From: Thiorhodovibrio winogradskyi
Lineage (GTDB): Bacteria; Pseudomonadota; Gammaproteobacteria; Chromatiales; Chromatiaceae
DNA: 64,000 nucleotides
Direction of reading: 5' to 3'
Assembly: GCF_036208045.1 (NCBI RefSeq)
Contig: NZ_CP121472.1
Coordinates: 3,793,531-3,857,530, forward strand
A program made the position numbers and the translations under genes. The notes below the pieces were generated by a model. The model was not told where the DNA came from. It did no database searches and saw only the letters and a list, made by a program, of their open reading frames with translations. Shown here piece by piece: positions 52,911 to 62,986 of the stretch; the first letter of the stretch is position 1, and each line of letters begins with the position of its first letter.

Positions 52911-54397
52911 CAGGCACTCCCACCAACGCCGGTGTGCGTCTGTTCAAGGGGCACATTCAAATGCGCGCCTTTGGCGCTCAGTGTTTTGGTGGCGATCTCG
53001 CGCAGCCGGGTGCGATCCTCCTTGCCCGATGCCAACAGCGGCCAATCCTTGATTGGAACCAACAGCCGCGGGCGTTGTGGACTTGGCAGATGCTCACGGC
53101 ACCAGCATTCGAGCGCATCGACACCGATGCTTCCCTGATAGAGCGCCACCAGCGTCTGCCCCCAGACCGGCTCAGGCACTCCCACCAAGGCACATTGCGA
53201 CACACCCTCGAGATCGCTAATGGACTCTTCGATCAACCCAGGCTGCACATTAACGCCCGCGATGACCAGTTGATCATCCGCGCGCCCCATGATGCGCAGA
53301 AAAGATGTGTCCTTCAGGCAGGCTAGATCAGCCGTTTGCAGCCAGCCTTGATCGTCCAGTCCAAGACCCGGACGGCGCTCAGGATTGGCATAGCCCAACA
53401 TCAGCATGGGCGCGCGCAAGCGCAGGGGTAAAGCGCCAGACTCACGGGCGCACCGAGGGGCCTCAAGCTGGACATCGGGCAAGGGCTGCAAGCTCTGCTC
53501 TCCATGTTCATCAAGCACCCGGCTGGCGATGAAGGAACAGGTTTCGGTCATCCCATAGCCCAGGAGCAGGGGCCAGCCAGCCACAAGCGCCCGCCGCGCG
53601 AGTCCGCGATCCAGTGCCTGACCGCCAATCAGCACGACTCGCAGCCACTGCGGAGGCCGCGGGCATTGCGCGAGCAGTCGTGCAAGCATCGCCGGCACCA
53701 GCGACAGGTGCGTCACTGGATGTCGCCACAGGTCCGCCGCGACACGCGCGGCATCGAAGCGCCCGTGCAAGAGCATTCCCGCCCCCGCCAGGGCGCAGCG
53801 ATAACCAATGGCCAGGCCGCCAATATGCTGCCGCGGCAAGGCGCACAGCCACAAGTCCTCGCACCCAAGCCCAAGCCGCTGATTGATGCGCTCGCAGGAT
53901 GTTTGCAAGGCGGCGGCGCTCAGCATTGCCGCCTTGCAACCGCCGCTACTGCCGCTGGTCCGCACGACAAGCGCCAATGCGGATCCCTGCCCTGCATCCG
54001 CCGAGTCCGCATCCGCCGATCGTGACTGCTTGGGTGCCAGGCCGGTCGAGAGCAAGTGTCCATGGTCCATCTGACCCTGGCCGCGCCGCTGGGTGGTTGG
54101 GTGGGTCGGCTCCCAAACCCAATCGACGCCCGTCTGGGCCGCGAGTTGGCGCAGTTCGGTGGTATCGAGCTGGTTGTCAATCGGCAGCAGTGCGCAGTGG
54201 TTGCGGGCCAATGCGATCTGCATCACCACAAATTCGGCGGTCGCGTCACCAACCGGGCAGATCACCAAATCACCACGGGCGAGGCCCTGGCGACGCAATT
54301 CAGCCGCCAGGGCCTCAGCGCGGACATCGAGATCGCTGCGGGAAAGCTCGCCATCTGGCAAGAGCAACCTGCCAAGGGGCACCTCATGGGCGTTCAT
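52910..54397 (-). CDS. AMP-forming acyl-CoA synthetase (MenE-like)
   Basis: This 495-residue ANL enzyme is compact. A3 motif VVRTSGSSGGCKAAMLS lacks the usual final T-G-x-P-K. Other motifs are PRQHIGGLAIGYRCALAGAG, LLGYGMTETCSF and the hinge GRADDQLVIAGVNVQPGLIE. ALPRQHIGGLAI is most like o-succinylbenzoate-CoA ligase (MenE), suggesting menaquinone synthesis. However, no other men gene is nearby, and long-chain or aryl acids are possible. Overlaps the SCO-like gene by one base, so the three genes to psd form one operon. Confidence 0.75.
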   Translation of the reverse strand: MNAHEVPLGRLLLPDGELSRSDLDVRAEALAAELRRQGLARGDLVICPVGDATAEFVVMQIALARNHCALLPIDNQLDTTELRQLAAQTGVDWVWEPTHPTTQRRGQGQMDHGHLLSTGLAPKQSRSADADSADAGQGSALALVVRTSGSSGGCKAAMLSAAALQTSCERINQRLGLGCEDLWLCALPRQHIGGLAIGYRCALAGAGMLLHGRFDAARVAADLWRHPVTHLSLVPAMLARLLAQCPRPPQWLRVVLIGGQALDRGLARRALVAGWPLLLGYGMTETCSFIASRVLDEHGEQSLQPLPDVQLEAPRCARESGALPLRLRAPMLMLGYANPERRPGLGLDDQGWLQTADLACLKDTSFLRIMGRADDQLVIAGVNVQPGLIEESISDLEGVSQCALVGVPEPVWGQTLVALYQGSIGVDALECWCREHLPSPQRPRLLVPIKDWPLLASGKEDRTRLREIATKTLSAKGAHLNVPLEQTHTGVGGSA

Positions 54398-54433
54398 CAG
54401 CTGTTGCTCAGAGCCCTGGCAACCGACGTGACA

Positions 54434-54856
54434 CTAGGACTCGCGGCTTTGGCAGTTGGGACAGATACCGTAGATAACCAGCGAGTGGTCTTCGATCTTA
54501 AAGCCCTTCTGCTCGGCAATGGCGCGCTGACGCTCTTCGATGACCTCTTCGACAAACTCCAGAATCAGGCCGCATTTCAGGCAGACCAGGTGATCGTGGT
54601 GACTGCCTCGGTTCAGCTCGAACACCGACTGCCCACCTTCAAAGTGATGGCGGACAAGAAGACCGGCCGACTCGAATTGGGTGAGCACCCGGTAGACGGT
54701 TGCCAGACCTATATCCTCGCCGGCGGCCAGAAGCTCCTTGTAAACATCCTCGGCACTGAGATGGCGTTGCTGAGTCGTCTGGAGGATGCTCAGAATCTTG
54801 ACCCTGGGCACCGTCACCTTCAAACCAGCCTCTTTAATTTGCTGACTCTGGTTCAT
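54434..54856 (-). CDS. fur: Ferric uptake regulator
   Basis: I chose ATG 54856, with GGAG 9 bases upstream; a longer frame to 54904 is less likely. The 141 residues contain the DNA-binding part (LKVTVPRVKILSILQ, LATVYRVLTQFESAGLL). The metal-binding parts are GSHHDHLVCLKCG, with a CxxC that pairs with the C-terminal CPNC zinc ligands. It represses iron-uptake genes when Fe2+ is high. It is divergent from bamE. Confidence 0.94.
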   Translation of the reverse strand: MNQSQQIKEAGLKVTVPRVKILSILQTTQQRHLSAEDVYKELLAAGEDIGLATVYRVLTQFESAGLLVRHHFEGGQSVFELNRGSHHDHLVCLKCGLILEFVEEVIEERQRAIAEQKGFKIEDHSLVIYGICPNCQSRES

Positions 54857-54989
54857 GTCAGGCAACTCCAGCCACAAGACGACTGACGCTTGGATAGTGG
54901 ACAACGGAATTTCGGACGGGGAATGTCGAACGCATCATGACTGGGGTATCATTCAGGTTTGCAATGGCGCTACGCGAAGTGAAGAATCA

Positions 54990-55496
54990 ATGCGAAGGCT
55001 TCTCATCATTATAACAGCCATAGCCCTGGTTGGCCTGCTGACCATCACCCTCGGTGGCTGCGCGGGCAAGCGGAACAAACCGGAGCACGAAAAAGGCGCC
55101 AAGCTCTCTGGTCTGCCGTTCGTCTACAAAATGACCGTACAGCAGGGCAACCTCATCACCGAGGACATGGTCGACCGCCTAGAGCTTGGCATGACCCAGG
55201 CGCAGGTGCGTTACCTGCTTGGCACACCCCTGCTGACTGACATCTTTCATACCGACCGTTGGGACTACCTCTACACCATCAGGCGAGGGCATCGCCCAAT
55301 GGAAGAACGCAAGCTCACGCTCTGGTTCAATGGCGATGAACTAACGCGTATTCAGGGAGACTTCGAGCCCAATCCAGCCCGCTTGGTCGCGACGGAAGAA
55401 GAGCGCGAAATCATGGTGGAAGTGCCAGATTGGAAGAACAACCGTGGCTTGCTCAACAAAGCGCTCAATGCCGTTGGCCCAAAGAGCTCGAACTGA
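54990..55496 (+). CDS. bamE: Outer membrane assembly lipoprotein BamE
   Basis: 168 residues from ATG 54990. Lipobox LTITLGGC (Cys24), then the SmpA/OmlA body: YKMTVQQGNLITEDMVDRLE, GMTQAQVRYLLGTPLLTDIF and RWDYLYTIRRGH. It stabilises the BAM complex at the outer membrane. The fur-bamE divergent pair is conserved in many gammaproteobacteria. Confidence 0.94.
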   Translation: MRRLLIIITAIALVGLLTITLGGCAGKRNKPEHEKGAKLSGLPFVYKMTVQQGNLITEDMVDRLELGMTQAQVRYLLGTPLLTDIFHTDRWDYLYTIRRGHRPMEERKLTLWFNGDELTRIQGDFEPNPARLVATEEEREIMVEVPDWKNNRGLLNKALNAVGPKSSN

Positions 55497-55503
55497 TTTC
55501 GGT

Positions 55504-55956
55504 CTAACTGATTTTGCTATCTAGGGACGAACTGGCTGGGGACGAACTGGCTGGGGACGAACTGGCTGGGAACGAACTGGTAGGGCTCGAATTGGCGGTT
55601 GCCTCGGTCTTTTCCTGGGCTGCCGCCCGACTCGCGGCCTGTTTTTTCTTCGCCTGCTTGGGATCGGCAATCAGTGGCGTATAGATCTCAACCCGGTCAC
55701 CATCGGCCAGAGACTGGTCAGCCTTGATTGGCTTACCGAAAATCCCGAGCTTATTCACGCTCAGGTCGATTTCGGGTCGTGCGCGCAGAACTCCTGACTG
55801 TTCGATGGCTTGGCCAGCCGTCAGCCCTGGCGCACCCTTGACTTTCAGCAAAGTCTGCGCTGCCTGGCGCGCGTAAACAACCTCCACCTCAATGGTCGGA
55901 TCGGAGTTCGCACCGCCAGCCTTGGCCGTATCCGTTACAGTCTTCTCAGCCACCAT
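55504..55956 (-). CDS. rnfH: RnfH family (RatB) protein
   Basis: ATG 55956 gives 150 residues. The ubiquitin-like core (IEVEVVYARQAAQTLLKVKG, VNKLGIFGKPIKADQSLADG, DRVEIYTPLIADPKQ) is a full RnfH/UPF0125 domain. The Ala/Ser/Pro tail (residues about 112-150) is formed by four 15-bp repeats and is not part of the family. Its start overlaps the end of ratA by 11 bp. Despite the name, a link to the Rnf operon at 36-42 kb is not shown. Confidence 0.92.
   Translation of the reverse strand: MVAEKTVTDTAKAGGANSDPTIEVEVVYARQAAQTLLKVKGAPGLTAGQAIEQSGVLRARPEIDLSVNKLGIFGKPIKADQSLADGDRVEIYTPLIADPKQAKKKQAASRAAAQEKTEATANSSPTSSFPASSSPASSSPASSSLDSKIS
55526..55585. repeat. 4 x 15-bp tandem repeat at the rnfH 3' end
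   Basis: Units GACGAACTGGCTGGG (three identical, the last AACGAACTGGTAGGG) encode P-A-S-S-S on the minus strand. In frame; extends the protein's C-terminus. Confidence 0.95.
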
Positions 55957-56380
55957 ACACCTCATCGGCTCGTTTGCAGAAGGCATCGACCAGCGAGCCC
56001 GCGATTTGGCCAAAGACGGCGCCAAAAGCGCGGTCGATCATCCGGCCAGAAAACTCAAATTCCAGCTCCAGTTCCACCTTGCAGGCATCATCGCGCAATG
56101 AGGTAAAAACCCAGGCCCCGGTCAATTTCCGAAAAGGGCCGTCTTTGAGGTCGATATCCATCCGATGTGGGGGGTCTATGCGGTTGCAGGTCGAAAATGC
56201 CTGATGGATACCCAGACGCGAGACCTCGATACGACCGCAGATCTCCTCCTCGGTGCGAGACAAGAGCTGGGTGGCGTGGCACCAGGGTAAAAATTTTGGA
56301 TAGCCTTCCACATCGGCGACAAGCTGAAACATGTCAGCCGCCGAGTGAGCGACGAGCGCGCTTTTCTTAATGACAGGCAC
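55946..56380 (-). CDS. ratA: RatA / Coq10-like START domain protein
   Basis: This 144-residue protein starts at GTG 56380. KSALVAHSAADMFQLVADVE, YPKFLPWCHATQLL, RLTGAWVF-type FRKLTGAWVF and the final EFEFSGRMIDRAFGAVFGQ are hallmarks of the RatA/Coq10 family. E. coli RatA was described as binding the 50S subunit; most family members chaperone ubiquinone. The C-terminal overlap with rnfH (ratB) matches the conserved pair. It begins one base from the stop of an NSS transporter. Confidence 0.93.
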   Translation of the reverse strand: MPVIKKSALVAHSAADMFQLVADVEGYPKFLPWCHATQLLSRTEEEICGRIEVSRLGIHQAFSTCNRIDPPHRMDIDLKDGPFRKLTGAWVFTSLRDDACKVELELEFEFSGRMIDRAFGAVFGQIAGSLVDAFCKRADEVYGG

Positions 56381-56381
56381 G

Positions 56382-57749
56382 TTAAATCAATCCAATAGCA
56401 TTTAGAAAAACAATGGTCACGCCGACTGGCGAGACATAGCGAATCAGGAAACGCCAGAGGTGGTAGCCAGGGTGTTCGCCGCCCGTGAGTTCTTCCGCCG
56501 CAACCTGTCGATTTAGCACCCACCCGGCGAAAATGGCAATGAGAACCCCGCCCACGGGCAGCAAGATATTGGACGTGGCATAGTCGAACAGATCGAAAAA
56601 GCCTTTTCCGAAGAGTTTAATCTCCGACCACAGATTGAGCGACAGCAGGCAGGCAATGCCCAAGAGCCAGATCAACGCCGTCCCCATGAGGGCAGCCACC
56701 GGGCGCTGCCAGCCACGGTTTTCAACTAGCCAGGCGGTGAGCGGCTCGAGCAGCGAAATGGCTGAAGTCCAGGCCGCGAACAACAGCAGCACAAAAAACA
56801 GCACCGCGAAAATTTGCCCACCCGGCATCTGGCCAAAGGCAATCGGCAAGGTCTCGAAAATCAAACCTGGGCCGCTGCCAGGCGCGAGACCATTAGCCAA
56901 CACAATGGGAAAGATGGCCATGCCTGCGAGCAAGGCAACCAGAGTATCCATTCCGGCAATTATAACAATGTTCTGAGTAATGGATGCCTGGCTACTGAGA
57001 TAGGAGCCATACATCATGATGGCCCCCATCCCTAAACTGAGGCTAAAAAATGCCTGGCCCATGGCGCTCAGAATCGCCTCGCCAGCGCGCCCTTGGAACT
57101 CGAGAAAATCGGGCCGAAACAGATAATCGAGCCCCTGCATGAAGGCCCCGGTCTGAGCAGCGTAGGCCACCATCAGGATCAGCAGCACGAAAAGCGCCGG
57201 CATTAAAAAGCGCACGGCCTGCTCCAAACCGCTGGTCACACCACGCGCCACCACCAGCCCGACCATGATCATAAAAACGCTGTGCCACAGGAAGAGCTGC
57301 CAAGGATCAGCGATCAAGGCAGAGAACACTTGTGCCGAACCGGCCGCGTCAATCGACGAAAAGGCGCCAGTGCCGGCCCGCAGCACATAGGCCAGGGTCC
57401 AACCGGCCACGACACTGTAAAAGGACAGAATGAGAAAACCGGACAGGATGCCAAGCCAGCCGACAAGTTGCCAGATGACGGGCGCCTGCTGGGCCTGCGC
57501 CAATGCGCGCATGGTGTTGATTGGGCTTTGCCGGCCACGGCGGCCAAGCATGACTTCGGCCATCATGATGGGAATACCGATGACCGCCACGCACAGCAAA
57601 TAAACCAGCACAAAGGCACCGCCCCCATACTCGCCCGCCGTATAAGGGAAGCGCCATATGTTACCAAGCCCCACCGCCGAGCCACTGGCCGCGAGAATAA
57701 AGGCAAATCGCGAGGACCACATGCCATGGATGCTGGTGGATGTTGCCAT
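56382..57749 (-). CDS. Sodium-dependent transporter, NSS family (SLC6-like)
   Basis: This 455-residue protein has about 11-12 membrane segments. The NSS signature SRFAFILAASGSAVGLGNIWRF-type start, GGAFVLVYLLCVAVIGIPIM, and later SLSLGMGAIMMYGSYL (sodium/substrate site) are present. It probably takes up an amino acid or amine with sodium. It sits directly upstream of ratA (1-bp gap), where smpB might be expected but is not present. Confidence 0.92.
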   Translation of the reverse strand: MATSTSIHGMWSSRFAFILAASGSAVGLGNIWRFPYTAGEYGGGAFVLVYLLCVAVIGIPIMMAEVMLGRRGRQSPINTMRALAQAQQAPVIWQLVGWLGILSGFLILSFYSVVAGWTLAYVLRAGTGAFSSIDAAGSAQVFSALIADPWQLFLWHSVFMIMVGLVVARGVTSGLEQAVRFLMPALFVLLILMVAYAAQTGAFMQGLDYLFRPDFLEFQGRAGEAILSAMGQAFFSLSLGMGAIMMYGSYLSSQASITQNIVIIAGMDTLVALLAGMAIFPIVLANGLAPGSGPGLIFETLPIAFGQMPGGQIFAVLFFVLLLFAAWTSAISLLEPLTAWLVENRGWQRPVAALMGTALIWLLGIACLLSLNLWSEIKLFGKGFFDLFDYATSNILLPVGGVLIAIFAGWVLNRQVAAEELTGGEHPGYHLWRFLIRYVSPVGVTIVFLNAIGLI

Positions 57750-57806
57750 GGGTTTCTGCTCTGCGGAATCGTCCTGGTTAAAGCGTTGGTGATCAGCCGC
57801 TGGTTG

Positions 57807-59147
57807 TCAGGCACTCACTTGCGCGCGAACACAATCTGCAAGCTCTGCTGCCATCTTTTCAACCTGATCGCGGTCGCGACCTTCCACCATCACCCGCACG
57901 ACAGGCTCGGTACCCGATGGCCGCAGAAGTACCCGACCCTGCTCGCCCAAACGCTCCTCAACCGCACGCACCGCATGCTGCACCTCAGGTCGGTTAATGA
58001 CATCGCCCTGTTTTTCCAAACGCAGGTTGATCAGCGCCTGCGGATAATGCGCCACTGCGTTCGCGCCATCCGCCAGGCTTTGCTCTGAGCTCGCCAGTGC
58101 CGCCAACACCTGCAGGGCGGCGATGATGCCATCACCGGTAGAGGTGCGGTCCCGGCAAATGATATGACCGGAGGGCTCCCCCCCAAGAATGCCATCATCC
58201 GCCTTGAGCCGCTCCATGATATAACGATCCCCAACCTTCACCCGCGCAAAGTCGATACCCAGTTGCCGCAGGGCCTGCTCAAGTGCGAGATTGCTCATCA
58301 GGGTACCAACCACGGGCCCCTTAAGACAGCCCATCTCCAGACGCGACTTGGCGATCAGATAGAGCAGCACATCACCATCGATCAGACGCCCGTTGGCATC
58401 CACCATCAGCACCCGGTCGCCATCACCATCGAAAGCGATGCCCAGATCGGCCTGTTCCCGCCGGACAGTCTGCTGCAAGGTTTCCGGATGCAAGGATCCA
58501 ACGGATTGGTTGATATTGAAGCCATCCGGATCGACACCCAGGCTAACAACTTGCGCGCCAAGCTCATCGAACACATAAGGCGCTATGTTGTAAGTCGCAC
58601 CATGAGCGCAATCCACCACAATCCTCAAACCCTTTAGAGAAAACCAAGCCGGCACCGTACTTTTGCAGAACTCGATATAACGTCCGCTTGCATCCTCGAC
58701 CCGTTTGGCTTTGCCAAGCTCGCTCGCGGTCACTGCCTCAAGCGGCAGTTCGAGTTCTTCTTCAATCGCGCGCTCGGTTTCATCAGGCAACTTATCCCCG
58801 GACCCGGAGAAGAACTTAATACCGTTGTCCTGGTAGGGATTATGGGATGCGGTGATAACAATTCCCGCCACCGCGCGCAGCGTGCGGGTCAGATAGGCCA
58901 CACCTGGGGTCGGCATGGGACCGAGCAGACGGATATCCAATCCGGCCGCGACCAGTCCCGCCTCCAAGGCGGATTCAAACATATAGCCAGAAATTCGAGT
59001 GTCCTTGCCGATCAGCACCTTGCGACCATTGCCATGGCGCGCCAACACCCGCCCGGCGGCCCAGCCGAGTTTGAGCACAAAGTCCGGGCTAACGCTTGGG
59101 TCACCCACACGGCCGCGAATCCCATCGGTTCCGAAGTATTTTCGCAT
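57807..59147 (-). CDS. glmM: Phosphoglucosamine mutase
   Basis: ATG 59147 gives 446 residues, with [13 protein letters not shown] at the N-terminus and the phospho-serine loop [19 protein letters not shown] (Ser101). The metal loop is [13 protein letters not shown], followed by the sugar-binding [10 protein letters not shown] and the C-terminal phosphate-binding [17 protein letters not shown]. It converts glucosamine-6-phosphate to the 1-phosphate for cell-wall precursors. Operon with folP and ftsH. Confidence 0.96.
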   Translation of the reverse strand: MRKYFGTDGIRGRVGDPSVSPDFVLKLGWAAGRVLARHGNGRKVLIGKDTRISGYMFESALEAGLVAAGLDIRLLGPMPTPGVAYLTRTLRAVAGIVITASHNPYQDNGIKFFSGSGDKLPDETERAIEEELELPLEAVTASELGKAKRVEDASGRYIEFCKSTVPAWFSLKGLRIVVDCAHGATYNIAPYVFDELGAQVVSLGVDPDGFNINQSVGSLHPETLQQTVRREQADLGIAFDGDGDRVLMVDANGRLIDGDVLLYLIAKSRLEMGCLKGPVVGTLMSNLALEQALRQLGIDFARVKVGDRYIMERLKADDGILGGEPSGHIICRDRTSTGDGIIAALQVLAALASSEQSLADGANAVAHYPQALINLRLEKQGDVINRPEVQHAVRAVEERLGEQGRVLLRPSGTEPVVRVMVEGRDRDQVEKMAAELADCVRAQVSA

Positions 59148-59259
59148 GCGCTTGTCTTTTACCAAGATATCAAGCTCGACGTGGCGAGCTGATGTGTCAA
59201 TAAAGCTCAGAGTGCGGCACCAAACCGCGGGATGAAGCGGCTGTTTGACGGGAAGCGAC

Positions 59260-60069
59260 CTAGGCCGCGATGCGCGTCGCCTGGACCATCTTCATGGCCT
59301 GCACGGTCGCGGCAACATCATGCGTCCGTACAATGGCCGCGCCCCGCTCCACCGCCATGACGGCGGCTGCCAGGCCCGCCGGTAGACGCTCGTTCAGATC
59401 CGCGCCAGTCACGGCGCCGAGCATGGATTTACGCGACAGCCCCACCAGCACCGGCGCCCCCAGTGCCACAATGGACTCAAGTCGCGCCAAGAGTTGCAGA
59501 TTATGCTCCAGGCGCTTGCCGAAACCAAATCCCGGGTCTATCAGCAGTCGCTCGAATGGAATGCCGGCATCTTGGGCGGCATTCATGCGCGATTGCAGAA
59601 AGCCCGCGACCTCAGCGACCACATCGGTATAGTCCGGTTGCTGCTGCATCGTCTTGGGCTCGCCCTGCATGTGCATCAGCACCACCGGCACTTGTAACTC
59701 GGAGGCCGCTTCCATGGCGCCAGGCGCCTGCAATGCACGGATGTCATTGATCATACCGGCGCCAGCGGCGACGGCTTCACGCATGACCAAAGGATCGGAG
59801 GTATCGACCGAGATCACGGTCTCCAGAGTCGACGCGATCCTGGCAATCACGGGAATCACCCGTCGCAACTGCTCGGCGCCACTAATTGCGGCGGCGCCAG
59901 GCCGCGTCGACTCACCGCCGATATCGATGATCGCCGCCCCCGCCTCGGCCATCGCATGGGCATGGTCACAGGCGGCCTGGGCATCGGCATGGCGCCCGCC
60001 ATCAGAGAAGGAGTCGGGCGTGACATTGAGCACGCCCATCACTGAGACCTGACTTGGATGTGGCGTCAA
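59260..60069 (-). CDS. folP: Dihydropteroate synthase
   Basis: The 269-residue TIM barrel contains [51 protein letters not shown] and [19 protein letters not shown]. It is the sulfonamide target of folate synthesis. Its ATG overlaps the ftsH stop by 4 bp. The distance to glmM is 112 bp. Confidence 0.96.
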   Translation of the reverse strand: MTPHPSQVSVMGVLNVTPDSFSDGGRHADAQAACDHAHAMAEAGAAIIDIGGESTRPGAAAISGAEQLRRVIPVIARIASTLETVISVDTSDPLVMREAVAAGAGMINDIRALQAPGAMEAASELQVPVVLMHMQGEPKTMQQQPDYTDVVAEVAGFLQSRMNAAQDAGIPFERLLIDPGFGFGKRLEHNLQLLARLESIVALGAPVLVGLSRKSMLGAVTGADLNERLPAGLAAAVMAVERGAAIVRTHDVAATVQAMKMVQATRIAA

Positions 60070-61994
60070 TGCTCGCCCGCGGGATCGCCGATAGGACCAA
60101 TGCCGCTGACAGCCTTGCCGTCCTCATTCGCGGTCGCGGGTGCCTTGGCGCTGCCACCTGGCGGGCGTTGGGTATCGTTATCCCAGTCCTTGGGTGGACG
60201 CGGATCACGGCCATCCATGATGTCGTTGATTTGATCAAGATCGATGGTTTCGTACTTAATCAAGGCCGCCGCCATGTGATGGAGTTTCTCCATGTTTTCG
60301 TTCAACAGATGCTTGGCACGCTCGTAATTTCGATCAATCACGCTGCGCACTTCCTCGTCGATCACATGCGAGGTTTCATCCGAGACCGATTTGTGCTGAG
60401 TGACAGAATGACCGAGAAAGACCTCTTGTTCGTCCTCCCCGTAGGACAGCGGACCGAGCCGGTCGGACAGACCCCAACGGGTGACCATGTTGCGCGCCAG
60501 CTCGGTGGCACGCTGAATGTCGTTCGAGGCACCGGTGGTGACCATTTCTGGTCCAAAGATCAATTCCTCGGCGATACGCCCGCCAAAGAGACTGGAGATC
60601 TGACTCTCGAGCCGCTGCTTACTGTAGCTGAAGCGATCATCCTCCGGCAGGAACAGGGTCACGCCCAACGCCCGACCGCGCGGAATGATACTGACCTTGT
60701 GCACCGGGTCATGCTGGGGCACCAGGCGTCCAACGATGGCGTGACCAGACTCGTGATAAGCCGTGAGCTTTTTCTCGTCATCGGACATCACCATGGAGCG
60801 CCGCTCGGCACCCATCATGATTTTGTCCTTGGCCTTTTCCAGATCCTGCATATCCACCAAACGCTTGTTGGAGCGCGCGGCGAAAAGCGCTGCCTCATTG
60901 ACCAAATTGGCCAGATCGGCACCCGAGAAGCCGGGCGTGCCACGCGCGATGATGGATGCCTTCACATCCTCGGCGGTTGGCACCTTACGCATGTGGACCT
61001 TCAGAATTTGCTCGCGTCCGCGCACGTCGGGCAGGGGCACCACCACCTGACGATCGAAACGACCGGGACGCAACAAGGCCGGATCAAGCACATCGGGCCT
61101 GTTGGTGGCGGCGATGACAATAATGCCCTCGGTGCCCTCGAAGCCGTCCATCTCCACCAGCAATTGGTTGAGCGTCTGCTCGCGCTCGTCATGACCACCG
61201 CCGAGACCGGCGCCGCGATGACGACCAACGGCGTCGATTTCGTCGATGAAGATAATGCAAGGAGCATGCTTCTTGGCCTGCTCGAACATATCCCGCACGC
61301 GCGAGGCACCAACACCCACAAACATCTCGACAAAGTCCGAGCCTGAGATGGTGAAGAAAGGCACCTTGGCCTCGCCAGCGATGGCGCGCGCAAGCAGCGT
61401 CTTACCCGTGCCGGGCGGCCCCACCATGAGCACACCCTTGGGAATTTTTCCGCCAAGCTTTTGAAATTTCGACGGATCTTTGAGGAAATCGACAACCTCG
61501 ACCACTTCGTCCTTGGCCTCTTCGGCCCCGGCGACATCCGCGAAGGTCACCTTGACCTGATCCTCGCTCAGCATGCGCGCCTTGCTCTTGCCGAAGGACA
61601 TGGCCCCGCGACCGCCGGCGCCGCCCTGCATCTGGCGCATGAAGAAAATCCACAGGCCGATCAGAATGAATAGCGGGAACCAGTTGATCAGGATCTGCAT
61701 CAGCAGTGACTGCTTCTCCGGCGGCGCGGCCTTGATCTCGACATTGTTATTAAGCAGATCACCCACCAAGCCGTCATCGCCCGGACTGTAGGTGGTGAAG
61801 CGGCGACCGTCGACGCTTTCCCCCTCAATGGTACGTCCCTTGACCACCACTTCCCTAACCTGACCTTGCTGCACCTGCTCGAGAAAATCCGAGTAGGCCA
61901 TGGTCCGCGGCGTGGTTGGAGCCGTGGTGAAATTGTTAAAGACGGACATCAGCACAATCGCTATGACCACCCACAAAAGCAGATTCTTTGCCAT
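60066..61994 (-). CDS. ftsH: ATP-dependent zinc metalloprotease FtsH
   Basis: ATG 61994 ([20 protein letters not shown]) aligns with the family start better than the upstream GTG. The 642 residues show two N-terminal membrane helices, AAA+ Walker [14 protein letters not shown], Walker [16 protein letters not shown], the SRH region [20 protein letters not shown], and zinc site HESGH (His414, Glu415, His418). The C-terminal tail is Asp/Pro/Lys-rich. It degrades membrane and regulatory proteins. Preceded by 12-bp repeats at 62063. Confidence 0.97.
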   Translation of the reverse strand: MAKNLLLWVVIAIVLMSVFNNFTTAPTTPRTMAYSDFLEQVQQGQVREVVVKGRTIEGESVDGRRFTTYSPGDDGLVGDLLNNNVEIKAAPPEKQSLLMQILINWFPLFILIGLWIFFMRQMQGGAGGRGAMSFGKSKARMLSEDQVKVTFADVAGAEEAKDEVVEVVDFLKDPSKFQKLGGKIPKGVLMVGPPGTGKTLLARAIAGEAKVPFFTISGSDFVEMFVGVGASRVRDMFEQAKKHAPCIIFIDEIDAVGRHRGAGLGGGHDEREQTLNQLLVEMDGFEGTEGIIVIAATNRPDVLDPALLRPGRFDRQVVVPLPDVRGREQILKVHMRKVPTAEDVKASIIARGTPGFSGADLANLVNEAALFAARSNKRLVDMQDLEKAKDKIMMGAERRSMVMSDDEKKLTAYHESGHAIVGRLVPQHDPVHKVSIIPRGRALGVTLFLPEDDRFSYSKQRLESQISSLFGGRIAEELIFGPEMVTTGASNDIQRATELARNMVTRWGLSDRLGPLSYGEDEQEVFLGHSVTQHKSVSDETSHVIDEEVRSVIDRNYERAKHLLNENMEKLHHMAAALIKYETIDLDQINDIMDGRDPRPPKDWDNDTQRPPGGSAKAPATANEDGKAVSGIGPIGDPAGEH

Positions 61995-62062
61995 ATCACT
62001 CACAGACGCAGTCTCTCCGAAAATCGTCCGGCATGGCCGGACACCTTGTCGATCATTGACTT

Positions 62063-62110
62063 AATTATTGAGTCAATAATTGAGTCGATTATTGAGTCGA
62101 TTATTGAGTC
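62063..62110. repeat. 4 x 12-bp AT-rich tandem repeat upstream of ftsH
   Basis: Units (A/G)A(T/A)T(A)ATTGAGTC, the last two identical GATTATTGAGTC, lie in the 220-bp rlmE-ftsH gap. AATTATTGAGTCAATAATT is nearly palindromic. On the ftsH strand, GACTCAATAATC repeats appear 70-115 bp upstream of the start, where they could bind a regulator or form hairpins. Confidence 0.95.
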
Positions 62111-62213
62111 GATCAGGCGGTATTGATCAATACCGGGTGATCAACCCGGGTTGCCACCCCCGCATCCTGACACAGGTAGACGCGCAAAGCCAAAGTCAGC
62201 CTGTCGCATCAGC

Positions 62214-62894
62214 CTAAGCCCCTACACTAACAGGGCCTTGACCCGGACCTGTTTTGGTGACTGCCCGGCAAGCTGGGCGAAAACCCTTGGCAACCAGGTA
62301 GGTCTCACGGCTGTTAGCCCGGGAGGCATCCGGCTTGCGCGTCACCACCCGCTCGAAACAGCGGCGCAGTTCGCGCACGAGTGGGTCAAAGCCCTCACCT
62401 TGAAATGTCTTGACCACCAGATGACCTCCAGATTGCAGCACTCTGGTCGCCAAGTCCAGCGCCAACTCGCAAAGATAGATAGATCGCGGCTGATCCACCG
62501 CCCGCATGCCAGAAACATTTGGGGCCATGTCGGAAAGCACAAGGTCAAGGAGTTCTCCATCCAGAACCAAGTCGATCCGCTCAAGGAGCAAGTCCTCGGT
62601 AAAATCGCCCTGAACGAAGACCACACCCGGCAAGGGGTCCATCGGCAGCAGATCGAGGGCAATCACCTGCCCACGCCCCCCAAGGCGCGCGGCCACCACC
62701 TGCGACCAGCCACCTGGGGCAGCGCCCAAATCAAGCACCCGCATTCCCGGTCGCAGCAGCCGGTCCTTGGTGTCGATTTCGATCAGCTTATAGGCTGCTC
62801 GCGAGCGATAACCCTGGGCCTGCGCCTGCTTGACATAAGGGTCACGCCGTTGGCGCTCAAGCCAGCGCTGGCTGCTTTTGCTGCGCGCTGACAT
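62214..62894 (-). CDS. rlmE: 23S rRNA 2'-O-methyltransferase RlmE
   Basis: ATG 62894, with AAGG upstream, gives 226 residues. [16 protein letters not shown]-type [23 protein letters not shown] site [14 protein letters not shown], catalytic [10 protein letters not shown] and [13 protein letters not shown] are the FtsJ/RlmE landmarks (catalytic K-D-K-E). It methylates U2552 of 23S rRNA. It leads the rlmE-ftsH-folP-glmM series. The C-terminal 20 residues (after GFRP) are extra. Confidence 0.95.
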   Translation of the reverse strand: MSARSKSSQRWLERQRRDPYVKQAQAQGYRSRAAYKLIEIDTKDRLLRPGMRVLDLGAAPGGWSQVVAARLGGRGQVIALDLLPMDPLPGVVFVQGDFTEDLLLERIDLVLDGELLDLVLSDMAPNVSGMRAVDQPRSIYLCELALDLATRVLQSGGHLVVKTFQGEGFDPLVRELRRCFERVVTRKPDASRANSRETYLVAKGFRPACRAVTKTGPGQGPVSVGA

Positions 62895-62986
62895 CGTACC
62901 TTGACCAAGAATCAAATAACTTGCCGATGGCATTCCCCACCAGACCAAGCGGCGCGCTCAAGAGAGAATCTGCACACCTCATCGCT

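Noticed and set aside
55504-56380. RatA/RatB as a toxin-antitoxin pair
   Set aside because: RatA is a Coq10-like START protein and RnfH a ubiquitin-like protein; the old TA naming does not fit the family and both are housekeeping neighbours.
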